This document shows positions 9,403 through 20,600 of a stretch of DNA of 58,000 nt, one piece after another. Made by a program: the position numbers and the translations under genes. Position 1 is the first letter of the stretch; each line of letters opens with the position of its first letter. The notes below the pieces were generated by a model. That model had not been told where the DNA came from, did no database searches, and saw only the letters and a list, made by a program, of their open reading frames with translations. This stretch comes from Adiantum capillus-veneris (Eukaryota > Streptophyta > Polypodiopsida > Polypodiales > Pteridaceae): the NCBI GenBank assembly GCA_014529385.2, contig CM043969.1, forward strand, positions 68,107,676-68,165,675, in the 5' to 3' direction.

Positions 9403-10838
9403 GGGCTGATTCTCAGTGTTACTGGGTTGCTGCTCTTCAGTCTACTGATGACCCGACTGGTGCTCTGTTCCCTGTCCTTCCTGTTGTCCCTCAGTCTGGT
9501 CTGGTTGGTCTGGCTGTGTGACTGGCCTCCTTCATCTGGCCCTGTCCCACTAGTACCAGGTCCTGGGGGTGGAGATGGTGGTGGGGCATCATTATTATCC
9601 TTTGTATGCCCAGTCTCTTCATCATCCTCCTCCTGATCAGCTTCATCTTCTTCATCTTCTCCTTCCTCATCCGAGGAAGTCTGTTGCTCAATATAATCCA
9701 TTATGGCTTGGTTCATCAGAGCATTATTGAACTCACCCATCTTGTCCTGCAAATCACTCTGCAAACTTTCCATTAAGGACTTTAAATTTTCTAAGTCAAA
9801 AACAACATTGCTTGCTGGGTTTAAAATTTCAGACAAGCTATTGTAGATGTATTTGTCAGTCAGCGAATGCTTCAGAGCTATATGGTGTATTAGCAGCTTC
9901 CTGAATTCTGCCCGCTTCATTCTGAGCCCTGTTTCAGCTCGCTCGGAAGCTCTCAGTGCCTCATTCCTTTGACTCTTCATGATCATAATTTCAGACTCAG
10001 CCTTGGCTAGCTTTTTGTTCAACAACTCCTGAGCTCTTTCTGATTGAGCTTCCAATACCCTGTGTTGTATGTTCTGCATTTCCTGGGATTTTTGGAGTGT
10101 TGCAATCTGATGCTGTGCTTCTGCCAAGTCAGCCTTGAGCTTATTGATCTCGTCTTCTGATCCAGCAGCCTCCATTAATTGTCCCATACAACTGACAATG
10201 GTATTCCAAGAAGACTGTATCAGTACTGAACATCTGTCTTTGACCGTGGTTGGATCATAATCGACAGGTTCATATATTGCCACAGGAGCCACATAAGGTA
10301 GAGTTGCATAATCCGTTTTGGTGAGCAAGAGATGCCCTCTCAATTGCTGAGTTTGTATTTGCTGCAACTTATCCTTTTTAACCAGTTGCATAGGGTTTCT
10401 AGAAGTGGCAGGAACTGTTTCAGACAACATTGAAGTCGCTGGACCTTTCCCCTTATCCAGTTGATTCTTGCCTTTGTCTCCTGACTGGTCTGGTACCTTC
10501 GCCTCAGTGACTGGCTTTACCTGATCTTTCCCAGATCCAATAGCAACTGTATGTTTGACAACTGACTGATCAAGTACAGTTTTCTCAGTGCTTGCTACCT
10601 TAACCTGGCTTTCGATTTGCTTCAAGAATTCACTGCTTTTTGTCAGTGTGATTCTTGGTTTCTCTGAACTGCCAGCTTCCTCTGCAGTGGCTTTCCTTTT
10701 CAGGTCATTGGAAATCGTTTGACTGTCCGTTTCCTCGTCGTATGAGGACAGTTCAATCTTCTTTGGTTCAGAAATGGACTGCTCACTCCATGCCTGCTTT
10801 ACCTGCTCATTAACATCTGCAGTAGTAGCCCAATACAA
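9403..10838 (-). pseudogene. Tat-like extra ORF, coiled-coil and acidic central part
   Basis: The open frame of 492 aa runs from 10838 to 9360. The N-terminal third is low-complexity and Lys/Thr/Ser-rich. A central stretch (from INKLKADLAEAQHQIATLQK to about 100 residues further) has the heptad-like Leu/Ile/Ala spacing of a coiled coil. Near the end is a strongly acidic run (SSDEEGEDEEDEADQEEDDE), followed by a Pro-rich PPPSPPPGPG. The upstream continuation carries FLYWATTADVNEQVKQAW. A role in particle assembly or nucleic-acid handling is possible but not shown. Confidence 0.55.
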
Positions 10839-11703
10839 AAATTGTCAAACATACCATGCCTTGAAAACAGTTTGAGATTTCAGCTTGGCAGTCTGTTGGA
10901 GTACATTATGCGAGAGTATTTGACACAGGTTGATATGGACTTGTGGATCTAGTATCTTGGCCAACAGCATAGCAAATAATTTCTCGGACACATACGTTGG
11001 GTTATGACTGCTTCGGCGACAAACCTGTAAGCAGCAGAGGCTTCCAGTCTTGCTACTGGAACTCCTTGAGCACTTGCCTTGCGCTTCTTTCTAGTTGTTT
11101 CGTCCTCCTTTAGAGCAGTACTTATTTGTTGTGTAGTTGCCACAGACGTTTTGGGCTCATTAGGCATCCGAAATGCAAATGCAATGGCTTCTGGTGTCAC
11201 TTACACCTTCCTATTATTTATCACAGCACTGCTAGTTTTAGCATCAAAGGAATCAAGAACTTGCTTAATAATATCTGTCTGAAAAGCAATCTTTGTGGCT
11301 TGCAACACAACTCGCAAATCCCAGAGTTGTAGCAGAGTCATTGCGTGATTAGTAAAGACATATCTTTGGATTTTACTGTATGAAAGAACAGGAAGGCTTG
11401 CCTTTGCCTCAACAACTATAGCCTGGGTTTCTTCAAGAGTTTTCTGCATCTTCTCTGAGCGTTTCCTTCTACCCATACACTGTGAGGTCGACGACGATGA
11501 AACAGGCGAAGGCAAAGAGGAATTACTTGTGTTAAAGATGTGTCCTGGTGTCGCTGGTAAGGCTGTCTAACAGCGAACTGTCTTGTTAGAGGTCGAAGTT
11601 TGCGGTTGTAGTGAAGAAACCTCGGAGCTCGGCGATGGCGAATGGTTGACAAGAGGAAAGCGTCACGCAGGAGATTTATGAGGAAAAATGCTAACTCTCC
11701 TGA
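10839..11703 (-). pseudogene. Tat-like extra ORF, N-terminal part (plant transposon protein-like)
   Basis: The likely start is the ATG near 11723 (MARTRITVRR), soon broken by a stop. The next block reads SYSKIQRYVFTNHAMTLLQL, LDSFDAKTSSAVINNRKV and, after a stop at 11201, VTPEAIAFAFRMPN. After another frame change comes KLFAMLLAKILDPQVHINLC. The pattern 'new-name V..v/tp..Ia.afr.Pn' followed by a helical domain resembles the 'putative plant transposon protein' family (PF20167-like) found in retroelement-derived plant ORFs. That is inference from pattern memory. At least three breaks separate the parts. Confidence 0.45.
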
Positions 11704-12040
11704 CTGTTATACGTGTTCGCGCCATAAAAGCTCCACCACTCGCCGCTCCTAGACTTGTGTGCGCCGTTGCTGTCTGGCAAACATGCATTGGACAAGACTG
11801 CAACCCATCCTTGTAATAATTATCACTGGCACACAATTTGACCATTGGCCACTTAAAATTTTGGAAAGTGTGTTCATACTGGTTTTGAACTGATTCCCAC
11901 TCTGGCTGGACCATACTAGTACTGGTTCTTAAATAAGCCTGATCTAATTCTTCCGGTACTGATTCTGAAGCTGGAACTGGTTGCACATGGAAAAGACCAA
12001 AAATATCTGATTCTAGTATCTCTTGATCAACAACCTCCAG
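11663..12040 (-). pseudogene. Tat-like pol C-terminal extension and ORF junction
   Basis: After the stop at 12041 the same frame continues (LEVVDQEILESDIFGLFHVQ), then runs open to 11663. Upstream it follows the integrase C-terminal domain directly. It may be the natural end of pol plus a spacer, because a new ATG (MARTRITVRR) lies in the same frame near 11723. No domain was recognised. Confidence 0.4.
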
Positions 12041-12370
12041 TTACTTAGTGACTTCTTCTAACCCAGTTTCTCTGGTCTCTGAATAATAAAGTTTGATCTT
12101 TGCTCCATTATATACTCCCGGCAACATCAGTCCAGATAAGTCTTTTAATCTGATTGTGCCATTGGAGAAGACCCAATCAACCTCAAAAGGTCCGGCCCAG
12201 GAAATCTTCAAATTCGGCTTCTTTGGACCCAATTTAGACTGATATAGAAGCACTAAGTCTCCCTTTTGGAATTCTCGGACTTTAATTCGGCGATCATGCC
12301 AATGCTTCCTTCTTTGTTGAACAATTTCCTGTTCCAATATAGCTCTTGTCCTGAGTTCATCTAACTGCAT
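12041..12370 (-). pseudogene. Tat-like integrase C-terminal domain
   Basis: This contains QRRKHWHDRRIKVREFQKGD, LVLLYQSKLG and SWAGPFEVDWVFSNGTIRLK, the GPY/F-type C-terminal integrase module that binds DNA. It is separated from the catalytic core by stops near 12371-12382. It is the last recognisable pol domain before the extra ORFs. Confidence 0.85.
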
Positions 12371-12382
12371 CAGTTCATCCAG

Positions 12383-13198
12383 TCATTTCTTAAGATTATG
12401 GTTGAAGTCCAGTCCATACTTTACAGCCATTCTCAGATTGGGAATTACAAACTCCATAGGAACCACAGCTTCAGTACCATACACTATTCTGAATGGTTTC
12501 ATTCCAGTAGTTACCTTATAAGCTGTCCTATAAGCCCATAGAGCAGTCTGAAGCTTCAAATCCCACTGGTCTGGTTTCTTTTGCACCACCTTAGTGAGAA
12601 TAGTCTTAATTGTCTTATTGCTACTTTCAGCCTGTTCATTGCATCTGGGATAGTAAGGAGTAGATTTTCGATGCTTGACTGAAAGCATATCCAATAGGAT
12701 TTCCATAGTATCATTGATGAAATGTGTCCCTTGATCGGTCACAATTTCCACTGGACATCCATATCGGCAGACAATATTCTCAAACAGAAACCTTGCAGTT
12801 GACTTGGCTGTGTTTTCAGGAAGAGCTTTAGCTTCAACCCACTTGGTAACATAACAAGTAGCCATCACAATGTACTTATTCTTCCTGGGGGTCACCTTCT
12901 TAAAAGGTCCCATAAAATCCAGTCCCCATTTCATGAATACTCCCAATGGTTGTATTGGCATTAAGGGAGTCATGTCTGCAGCTGTTGGTCGGCCGATTCT
13001 TTGGCATATGTCACAAGTTTTACAAAAGCTTCTGACATCAGCAATCATTGTTTGCCACCACAGACCTGCTTGCAGAATCTTCTTGTAGGTCACTTCGTTG
13101 GAAAAGTGTCCACCAGACTCTCCATTATGCGCTTCTGAGATAACTTGCATTCTTCCCTCCATAGGGACACATCTCCGAAGTATACCATCCACACCCAA
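12383..13198 (-). pseudogene. Tat-like integrase catalytic core
   Basis: The zinc-binding part ends FCKTCDICQRIGRP (CxxC). The core shows WGLDFMGPF (first Asp), EIVTDQGTHF (second Asp) and PRCNEQAESSNK (catalytic Glu), so the DDE triad is present. The upstream zinc-binding His pair is probably at SEAHNGESGGHFS (about 13120-13140). The frame breaks before and after. The normal role is insertion of the cDNA. Confidence 0.88.
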
Positions 13199-13405
13199 TC
13201 GATAAAGTAATCCCCCAATGATGGTAAATTTCAGGCTTTTTATGATCAGAGCCTTCTTCTGATTCTGTTTCTAATCCTCTGGAAAGGCACCTTGGGAAAG
13301 GAATTGATAAATATCATACCATTCAGGATCCACTGATTCTTTTGCTTCTAACTGAAATAAATCAGCATCCACTGGTTCATCTCTCAGAGGTGATTCTGAA
13401 TATCC

Positions 13406-13717
13406 TTATGTACTTCTAGAAAGAAAGTCAGCTGCACAGTGGTTTCGGCCACGCTTATGGAAAATTCTGAATTCAAATTCCATAAGGAACATCATCCATC
13501 TTATCAGCCTGCCTTGAATAATAACTTTGTTAATCAGAAATAGAAGAGCTTGATGATCCACATAAAAATGGAATAACTTCCCCAATAGGTAATGCCTGAA
13601 CTTCGTAGTGCTAAAAACCATTCCGAGGGCTTCTCTTTCAGTAGTCGTATAGCCTTGTTCAGCCTGACTGAATCTCCGACTAGCAGAATAGACCGGATAG
13701 TCTGTTCTGCCATCTGG
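13406..13717 (-). pseudogene. Tat-like RNase H
   Basis: This contains YLLGKLFHFYVDHQALLFLI, FHKRGRNHCAADFLSR and RWMMFLMEF. The Asp of YVDH and the final Asp of AADFLSR are kept. It is separated from RT by a stop region at 13700-13720. The linker 13199-13405 has several stops and no domain. Confidence 0.82.
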
Positions 13718-14502
13718 CTAAGCTAATATTGCCCCCATTGCCAATCTTGAAGCATCTACGTGTACATGAAAAATAATATCCCAATTCGGTTGCCTGAGGA
13801 CTGGTTTACTGGTAATGGCTTTTTTCAAATTCTGGAAACTCTCCTCACACTCAGCTGTCCAATTGAACTTACTGGTCTTCTTTGTAAGCTCATATAGTGG
13901 TACTGCTTGAGAAGCAAACTTGTGTACAAATCTTCGATGGAAATTCACATACCCCAAGAAAGAACTCAAGTCAGAAGCAGTTCTAGGTGCTTTAGCTTGC
14001 TGGACACATTGTATTTTGTCATTGGCCATTTCTATTCCATTGCGGGAAACCACATGTCCCAGTAGTTGTCCCTTCCAAACCAGAAATACTGATTTAAATG
14101 GATTCAAGAAACTCCTTTTCTCCTGACAACGTTTAAAAACCATCTCTAGGAATAGAAGGTGCTGTTCCTCAGCTGAATAGACAATGAAGTCATCCATGAA
14201 AATGGCGAGGAACTGATGAAGAAATTCATTAAACATCTCCATCATACACCGCTGAAAAGTAGCTAGTGCATTGCATAGGCCAAAAGGCATCACCAGACAC
14301 ATGAATGCTCCCCACTCAGTGATGAAAGTGGTCTTGGCCCTATCTTCAGGAGCAATCTGTAACTGGTTATAGCCGCTATAACCATCCATGAAGCTATACA
14401 TCTCATATCCTGCGATCTCATCAAGCAACATATCAGTAAAAGGTAAGGGAAACGGATCCTTAATGGTTTGGGCATTTAGTTTCCTATAGTCGACACAAAC
14501 CC
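13718..14502 (-). pseudogene. Tat-like reverse transcriptase, catalytic part
   Basis: This shows YSFMDGYSGYNQLQIAPEDR (first catalytic Asp), FGLCNALATFQRCM and AIFMDDFIVYS (the MDD form of the YxDD box), then LGHVVSRNGIEM and FLGYVNFHRRFVHKF. A deletion of one base near 14510 shifts the frame relative to the upstream RT part. The enzyme would copy element RNA into DNA. Confidence 0.9.
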
Positions 14503-15591
14503 TTAATTTCCCATTCTTTTAGGAACGACGACTATTGGAAATAACCAATCACTACTTGCTACTTCCGTAATGAACCCAGCCTTGAGAAGATTATCAATCT
14601 CCTCCTTGACCTTCTTTGCATAGTTGGGGTTCATCCGGTATCTTTGCAATCTGACTGGCCTAGCTTCCGGTTTCAGTGGTATTCGGTGCTGACAGACTTC
14701 AGGATCTACTCCCTTCAAATCTGTATGTTCCCAGGCAAATACATCTTTATAGTTCTGGAATATTTTCCTTGCCTTTTCCTTCATTGCCGGTTTCAGGTGC
14801 TTGTTGACTTTGATCATTCTGAGATTTTCCTCTGGTCCCACGTTCCACTCCTCTTGATCATCTGGAAGCAACCAATTTCGTCCTCCTCCTTTTCGTTTGG
14901 TTGAGTCTTCAGCGTAGTCCCAAGAAGGTCCATTCATCTCTGAATCATTATTCTGATTCAATGGATACTCTTCAGAACATACTGATTCTTCTATTTTACC
15001 AGTATCAGCTGGTTCCTCTATTCTTCCAGTTAGCTGAACGGTTCTTTCCCCTGTATTGAATTCAGTAAACTGATCAGGGAATTGTCTCTTCTGCTTGTCA
15101 GCTTGTTCTTTTTTTAGTAGGACTGCATTCAAATCAATTTCTGCCAAAGGAAAGATGTTCATAGCTGCTAGCATTCGCTCAATTTTCTTAGCTCGGTATT
15201 TTTGACACAACTCCTTCGGCCTCAGTTCCTTTTTCCAGCTCCTGGTGTTGTTGGTCTGGATTTTGATTCTACCACTGGCCCCTTCGATGGTTAAAGTCTG
15301 GTTTGTGTAGTCATGAACAACATGTGCTGTTCTTAACCATGGGCGGCCTAATAGCATTCCATATGCTCCCTGTACATCCAAGACTAGGAAACTAGTTTTG
15401 AATTTCTCCCTCCCAACTCTTATCTGCATGTTTTCAATCATGCCCGTCGCTTGTACGACTTGATGATTTGCCATTCTTACTTTGAATGGTGCTGGTTTCA
15501 TGTAGTTATACCCATTCTTTGCTGAAGATGGGCTCCCATTATGTTGACTCCTGCTCCTCCATCCAGTATGACGCTTGAGAGAGGTTCCCAC
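14503..15591 (-). pseudogene. Tat-like protease end, linker and RT N-terminus
   Basis: The first part continues the protease fold (VRMANHQVVQATGMIENMQI, YGMLLGRPWLRTAHVVHDY, where LLGRPWL is the conserved late protease block). A charged linker follows. The RT start is RIPLKPEARPVRLQRYRMNP, with VKEEIDNLLKAGFI and VVVPKRMGN. The frame stops there because of an apparent single-base loss. Confidence 0.85.
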
Positions 15592-16361
15592 TGCTTCCTG
15601 ACCTTGTAATCTACCTGAATAAGTGGAACTTCATCATCAACGACAGCCGTCAGGTCCACTGTTATGGCCTCTGCCTCAGTCTTCCTGCGTTGTCTGATAA
15701 AGTTGGCCACCTTAGGTAAGGTCTTTCTTATATCCTCCAGCTCTACAGTCAGCTTCTGGATTCTATCACAAATTTTTACCTGAATTTTCTCTCGCTCCTG
15801 GTCAGACTGATTGTCAGAGCTCGAAGAACTAGTGTCTTCACACTGCCATTCTTCTTTATCAGTACTACTCTTTCCTTCCACTCCCACTTCATCAGCTAGT
15901 CCATGTACTACAGCCAGCATGGTCTCTGTCATGGCCGGTACTGACTGATCTTTATCAGTCGATTGGGCTAGTATCTTATGAATGACCCTAGCCTCGAAAC
16001 GTTCTGGCTGCTCTGGCAGCTTCTTAGCTAAATCCTCTGTGATTTTAGCTGCTAGTTTCCGCTGCTCTTGCCACTCATCTACCACCTTTTCTTTACCTTT
16101 GGCCTTCCAAACTTCCCTTTGCTGGGCCCACTTGCTGCTGTTAGGATTAGCTGGTACTTCTGAAATGTCTGGAATTTCTTCAATGATCACTCCCTTGCTC
16201 CTGGTAACTACTCTGACTGGGAATGGCTCTGGTGCCTTAGCCTCAGTAGCAGTCGTTACTGGTGCATCTGGACATTGGGCTACAAAATGACCATACTTTC
16301 CACAAGTGTAGCAATTCATGCTCCTGGTCTGGAAGTTGCCTCTTCCTCTTCCTCTGCCCAT
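15498..16361 (-). pseudogene. Tat-like third zinc knuckle, spacer and protease active site
   Basis: CYTCGKYGHFVAQC (CX2CX4HX4C) is near 16290-16320. It is followed by a long acidic/charged spacer and then VILDGGAGVNIMGAHL. There the protease signature is D-G-G-A rather than the usual D-S/T-G, a variant I associate with the Tat/Athila lineages. A frame change joins it to 15591-14503. A break between 16361 and 16365 separates it from gag. Confidence 0.82.
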
Positions 16362-16364
16362 TCC

Positions 16365-17745
16365 TTATTGGTATCTGCCACATCCTTGACCAATACCACT
16401 GGTACCTGGTCCCTCTTCTTGGGCTACTTTGATTGGCTCTGCCTTTACTGGTTCACTGTAGGCAACCACTGATAGATCCATTCCTTTCTTAAAATGGTGA
16501 ATTCTTATGCCACAATTATTCCATAGGTGACCAAAGGCCTTGCAGTAGGTACATTGTGGGCATTTTGTGGAGATGTGGTCCTTGGATTTACATCTTGAAC
16601 ACCAAGTCTCCATCTTCTGGACCGGCTGTCTTGTGTGGCTAATCTCTGCAATCTGCCTAGCCATTTCTTCAATTTTCTTGGTCCATGATCCTTTCTTTGA
16701 TTTTTCCTTTGTCCATTCATTGGAGCTGCTCTCGGAGCTGCTGGACGTTGCACTGGAATCAGAAGCTTCAGTATCCGAACTACTGCTATTGGTCCTTTGC
16801 TTTTTGTGGCTCTTTTCTTTCTTAGCATGTTGTTCCAGTTTTAATGCTCGCTGGACTAGATCATTGAATTTCTTTGTAGGGGCTGGTACTTCTTGTTCTC
16901 TTAGCTTTTTGCTTCTGAATCCATTCAGAAACCATGTCCTCAATCTCTTCTCAGACGGTGGTTCTTGCAACTGCTTGGTCAGTTCTTTGATCTTTTGGAC
17001 ATAGCTGCGGATTGACAAATTCCTCTGTTTGATCTGATCCAATTCACAGAGAATATCCTCATCTCCTCGATTGTCTGAATATTCCAACCTGAAGGCCTTA
17101 AGTAATTTATTATATGATCTCAGCTGGCATGCAAGGTAATGGTAATACCATTTCCTTGCTGCTTCCTTCAAGGTTTGTGGAAAGTATTCCCCCCAATCAT
17201 CTTCATCAATGTTTTTTAGTTCAGCATACTGCTCAAAAGCTTGTATGTGAACATCAGGATCATCCTTTTTCCCTCCTTTGAATATGGGAAAGGAAATCTT
17301 CACTGAGGGAAGCGGTGTAATCATTTCGATTACTGCTGATCCCGCCAGTTCTCTTCTTGGCTGCAGAATGACGCTTGGGAGCCTTCTTGCAATTGTTAGT
17401 GGTAGCATCCCAATCAATCTCTGTCTCAGTCTCAGTATCAGTATCTTCTCTGTTTTGTCTGCTAGAAGTACGGTGACTTCCCTTTCTGCCTTTGATATGC
17501 TCATCTTTCTGGCGAGACTGAGAACTCTTGGAATTCTTTGCCTTTCGTGCCTCCCGTTCTGCCCGTCTGCGTCGAGAATGACTGGAGTGCTGTGAGTCCT
17601 GCGCCTCATCAGCCTAACTATGCTCCTCCTGAGCCTCAGTGTCAGTCATTTTCTCTTGCTTGGGGTCAGACTCTCTTCTTGACTCCTCAGGAATGGGGTC
17701 CACACGATTGGTAGATTTCCGGCCACGATTGGATTTTGGTGCCAT
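16365..17745 (-). pseudogene. Tat-like gag
   Basis: The likely true start is the ATG at 17745 (MAPKSNRGRKSTNRVD), with an early TAG near 17610. The basic N-terminal reading then shifts frame. The capsid-like region has HIQAFEQYAELKNIDEDDWG, KEAARKWYYHYLACQL and LDQIKQRNLSIRSYVQKI, typical of retrotransposon gag (PF03732-like). Two CCHC knuckles follow, CSRCKSKDHISTKC and CTYCKAFGHLWNNC. Gag packages element RNA. A Ser-rich linker precedes the knuckles. Confidence 0.85.
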
Positions 17746-17800
17746 TGTTGAAAACTTCAACTGGGAGAAGAGTCTTTCAGTCAACGAGCTTCACCTCGAG

Positions 17801-17815
17801 CCATCGTGATCGCCA
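17801..17815 (-). promoter_or_regulatory. Candidate primer binding site, tRNA not assigned
   Basis: Three bases inside the 5' LTR the minus strand reads TGGCGATCACGATGG. The TGG start fits pairing with a tRNA CCA end, but the rest is not the common plant iMet or Asp primer site, and I could not match it to a tRNA from memory. Confidence 0.5.
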
Positions 17816-17818
17816 AAA

Positions 17819-18287
17819 TGGAATTGGAGCTGATCTCTTGAAACAGCTAATTCCAGTGTTGAAGGATTTCAGCTACTAGTGTGGAAAGATTTGAGACAGC
17901 AGACTAGACAGAAATCAGAGACTATACTGAATTGTGGATACTGAAATAAGAGTCAGACTTGTAGACTGGAATAAAGTTCAGATTCAGATTCAGATTCAGA
18001 AGACTGTTGAGAAGTAAGTATCACTGAAATATATACCATGATTGAGATTACAGGGAATATGATTACAGAGAAAAAATATAGCCAATAATATTGCCACTGA
18101 TGCTCAAGTGCAATTATAGCCCAAAGCGCTAATACAAGTGATTACAATTGCCAACCCCATATCAATGTAATGGGCCCTATTTATATACTTCGGGTTTACT
18201 GTAGTAATTACTCTAGTAATTACTAAATGATTCGTTGCCCATCTTCTAAGAACACGTTCCCACATGGTGGCTATCCAACTGTCTACA
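17819..18287 (-). repeat. 5' LTR of the Tat-like Gypsy element
   Basis: 469 bp, matching 7286-7754 with six substitutions that I counted and no length change. The minus-strand TATA box is at about 18177-18188. TSD ATGTC follows at 18288-18292. Confidence 0.95.
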
Positions 18288-18292
18288 ATGTC

Positions 18293-19240
18293 ACTCATGG
18301 GAATACAATCACTTGTGCAAACAATTCCTCTTATTCGATCAAAGGAGTTGAAAATACTGTGCTAACTTCTACGAATGGCAGTACTTTCACACTTGTTGAT
18401 GCTCTTTATGTACCTGGGATCAAAAGAATCTTTTGCATGTAAATGTCCTTGCTAGACTTGGTCTTGTTGTGAAATTTGTGGATGATAGATGTACAATTCA
18501 TGATCTCAATTTTGGTGATGAAATTGTTGCATCTGGCATTTTATGTATTGGGATGTATAACCTCACTTTATATGACAATTGTGGGCAAATTTTTGAAAAT
18601 GCAGTTGTGGGTTCAAAGGCTGTTTCAGATGCAAAACTTTGGCATGCACATTTTGGGCATTTGAATTTTACTAGCTTGCTGTGTTTGCAAAAATCTGATA
18701 TGGTTGCTTATTTATTGCCTCTTGAAGCACCCTTAAAGAATTTTTGTGAAGGCTATATTTTGGGTGAGATGTAGCATTCAAAGTTTCCAAAGGCTGGTTC
18801 AGTAAGGGCTACATGCAGTTTGCAACTTCTGCTAGTCATGTTGGTGGGCCTATGCAAACTCTGTCCTTAGGCAATTACCTATTCTTTGTTACTTTCATTG
18901 ATGATTACTCTAAAAATGCATGGGTGTATTCACTTAAAGCTAAGTCCGAAGTGTTCTGCTTCAAGCTATTTTTGGCTATGGCTAAAAATGTCTCCAAATG
19001 TATTTATGGGCACCCTCCATTCATATCGAGGGAGGGAGTACATGTCTCATGAGTTTAATGCAATGTTTGCTAATTATGGGATAAAACACCAATGTACAGT
19101 GCCATATACACCTCATTTTTGGATAATTATGGGATAAAACACCAATCTAGAGTACCATATACACCTCAAAAAAATTTTGTTGGTGAAAGAAAGAAACAAG
19201 TCACTTACAGAGATGGAATGATGTATGGTCAAGATTCAAG
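18293..19240 (+). pseudogene. Copia integrase region (resumes after the Gypsy insertion)
   Basis: The reading continues from 7285: NTITCANNSSYSIKGVEN and FTLVDALYVPGIKRI (end of protease region). LWHAHFGHLNFTSL (GAG-pre-integrase His motif) follows, then a damaged Cys pair (NFCEGYILGEM). The integrase core starts with FVTFIDDYSKNAWVYSLK. A small 45-bp duplication at 19071-19168 repeats part of the core. Several stops and frame changes are present. Confidence 0.85.
19071..19168. repeat. Short tandem duplication inside Copia integrase
   Basis: TAATTATGGGATAAAACACC through CATATACACCTCA occurs at 19071-19115 and again at 19124-19168, with a few substitutions. The 8-bp spacer (TTTTTGGA) follows the first copy. 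It duplicates part of the integrase coding sequence. Confidence 0.88.
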
Positions 19241-20600
19241 CTTTTCTGCATTTGTTTCTACTTGAGGCTATCATGTGTGCTACTTATGTACTTAATAGGT
19301 GTCCTACGTAAGCTTTGCAATCTATGACTCCTTATGAAGCATGGCATGATAAGGAGCCATCTATTGATCACATGTACGTCTTTGATTGTTTAGCTTATGC
19401 TTTGGTGTCAAAAACGCATCACAAAAAATGGATGATAAGGCTCTTAAATGAATTTTTGTTGGTTACAACATTGAAAGCAAAGGTTAGAGGTTATACCATC
19501 TACAAATGAAATGTATATTGGTTTCATGAGATGTGTTTCTGTAAGATTCTGTTCAACCTCTATTATCATGTACTAGAGATATTAATGTTAGCTCATAGGA
19601 CATTTATGACACATTGTTGCCTCTTTTTAATGGTGGAAACTCAAATGTAAATTTCAATGAGGAAAATTTACTTCCTATGGGGGTTTCAAAAAATGCTTCG
19701 GATCATCCTATTACTGATATAGATGTACATGATGTACTTGATATGGAAAGGGCTGAGAATGAGGAGGCTAGAGATATGCCAAATTGGATGGTGCATACTT
19801 TGTGTGATAGTAAATTGGATGCACCTATGTTTATTCGTACTCGTTCAGGTTCTTGACATGCATCTTATGCGTCAGATGTGGAGGAACCTCTATCTTTTGA
19901 TAAAGCACATAATTCAAAAAATTGGGTGGATGGTTTCCATGCAATCAGTTTATGATGCACTTATAGAAAATGACACATGGACCTTATGTGCTTTGCCTCA
20001 TGGAAAAAATTACATTGGTAGGAAGTGGGTTTACAAGTATAAATGTAAACGGATGGTGAGATTGATCACTACAAGGCTTGACTTGTTGCAAAACGTTATG
20101 CACAGTAGAAAGGCATAGATTATGAAGAGACGTTTTCTCCCACTTGTTATATGACTATTGTTTGTTATCTATGTGCATTGGTAGCTCATTTTGGATGGGA
20201 TGTACATCAATTAGACATTGTTACTACTTTCTTAAGTGGTGATATATTTGAGGAAGTTCATGTAACACAGCCTCGCGGTTTTGTTAAGAAAGGACAAGAA
20301 TATAAAGTGTGCAAATGCAAGAAAGCATTGCATGGGTTGAAGTAGTCTCCTCATGCTTGGTATGAGAAAGCTGACACTCATTTGGTCGAATGAGGCTTTT
20401 GTAGCAATCCAACAAAAATCAATTTGTATGTAAAGTGTGGGGGTGATGTATTTCTCATTGTCGTTCTATATGTAGACGATTTGCTGATTAGTGGTCCAAA
20501 TGAGACACATATTGCTAAATTCAAGGCTTATCTAAATGCTACTTTCAAGATGAAAGACTTGGGGCTTTTGCATCATTACTTTTGGGCATACAGTTTAAGC
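19241..20600 (+). pseudogene. Copia integrase end and reverse transcriptase
   Basis: MTPYEAWHDKEPSIDHMYVF near 19324 is the conserved integrase end (T-P-Y-E-A-W). After a charged linker, RT begins with NDTWTLCALPHGKNYIGRKW. It continues WDVHQLDIVTTFLSGDIFEE (first catalytic Asp), QPRGFVKKGQEYKVCKCKKA and VVLYVDDLLISG (YVDD). Stops break the frame at several points (for example near 20118 and 20343). Confidence 0.88.

Larger units (their letters stand above)
7286..18287 (-). mobile_element. Tat-like Ty3/Gypsy element with extra 3' ORFs, 11.0 kb
   Basis: Two 469-bp LTRs (7286-7754, 17819-18287), with a 5-bp target duplication ATGTC at 7281-7285 and 18288-18292, define the ends precisely. On the minus strand the order is 5' LTR, candidate primer site, gag with zinc knuckles, protease, RT, RNase H, integrase, then about 3.7 kb of further ORF sequence before a purine tract and the 3' LTR. 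The order RT-RNase H-integrase is that of Gypsy. A long ORF region after integrase is known for the plant Tat/Ogre and Athila lineages. The LTRs differ at six positions that I counted. gag-pol and the extra ORF all contain stops or frameshifts, so this copy cannot encode its own proteins. Confidence 0.93.
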
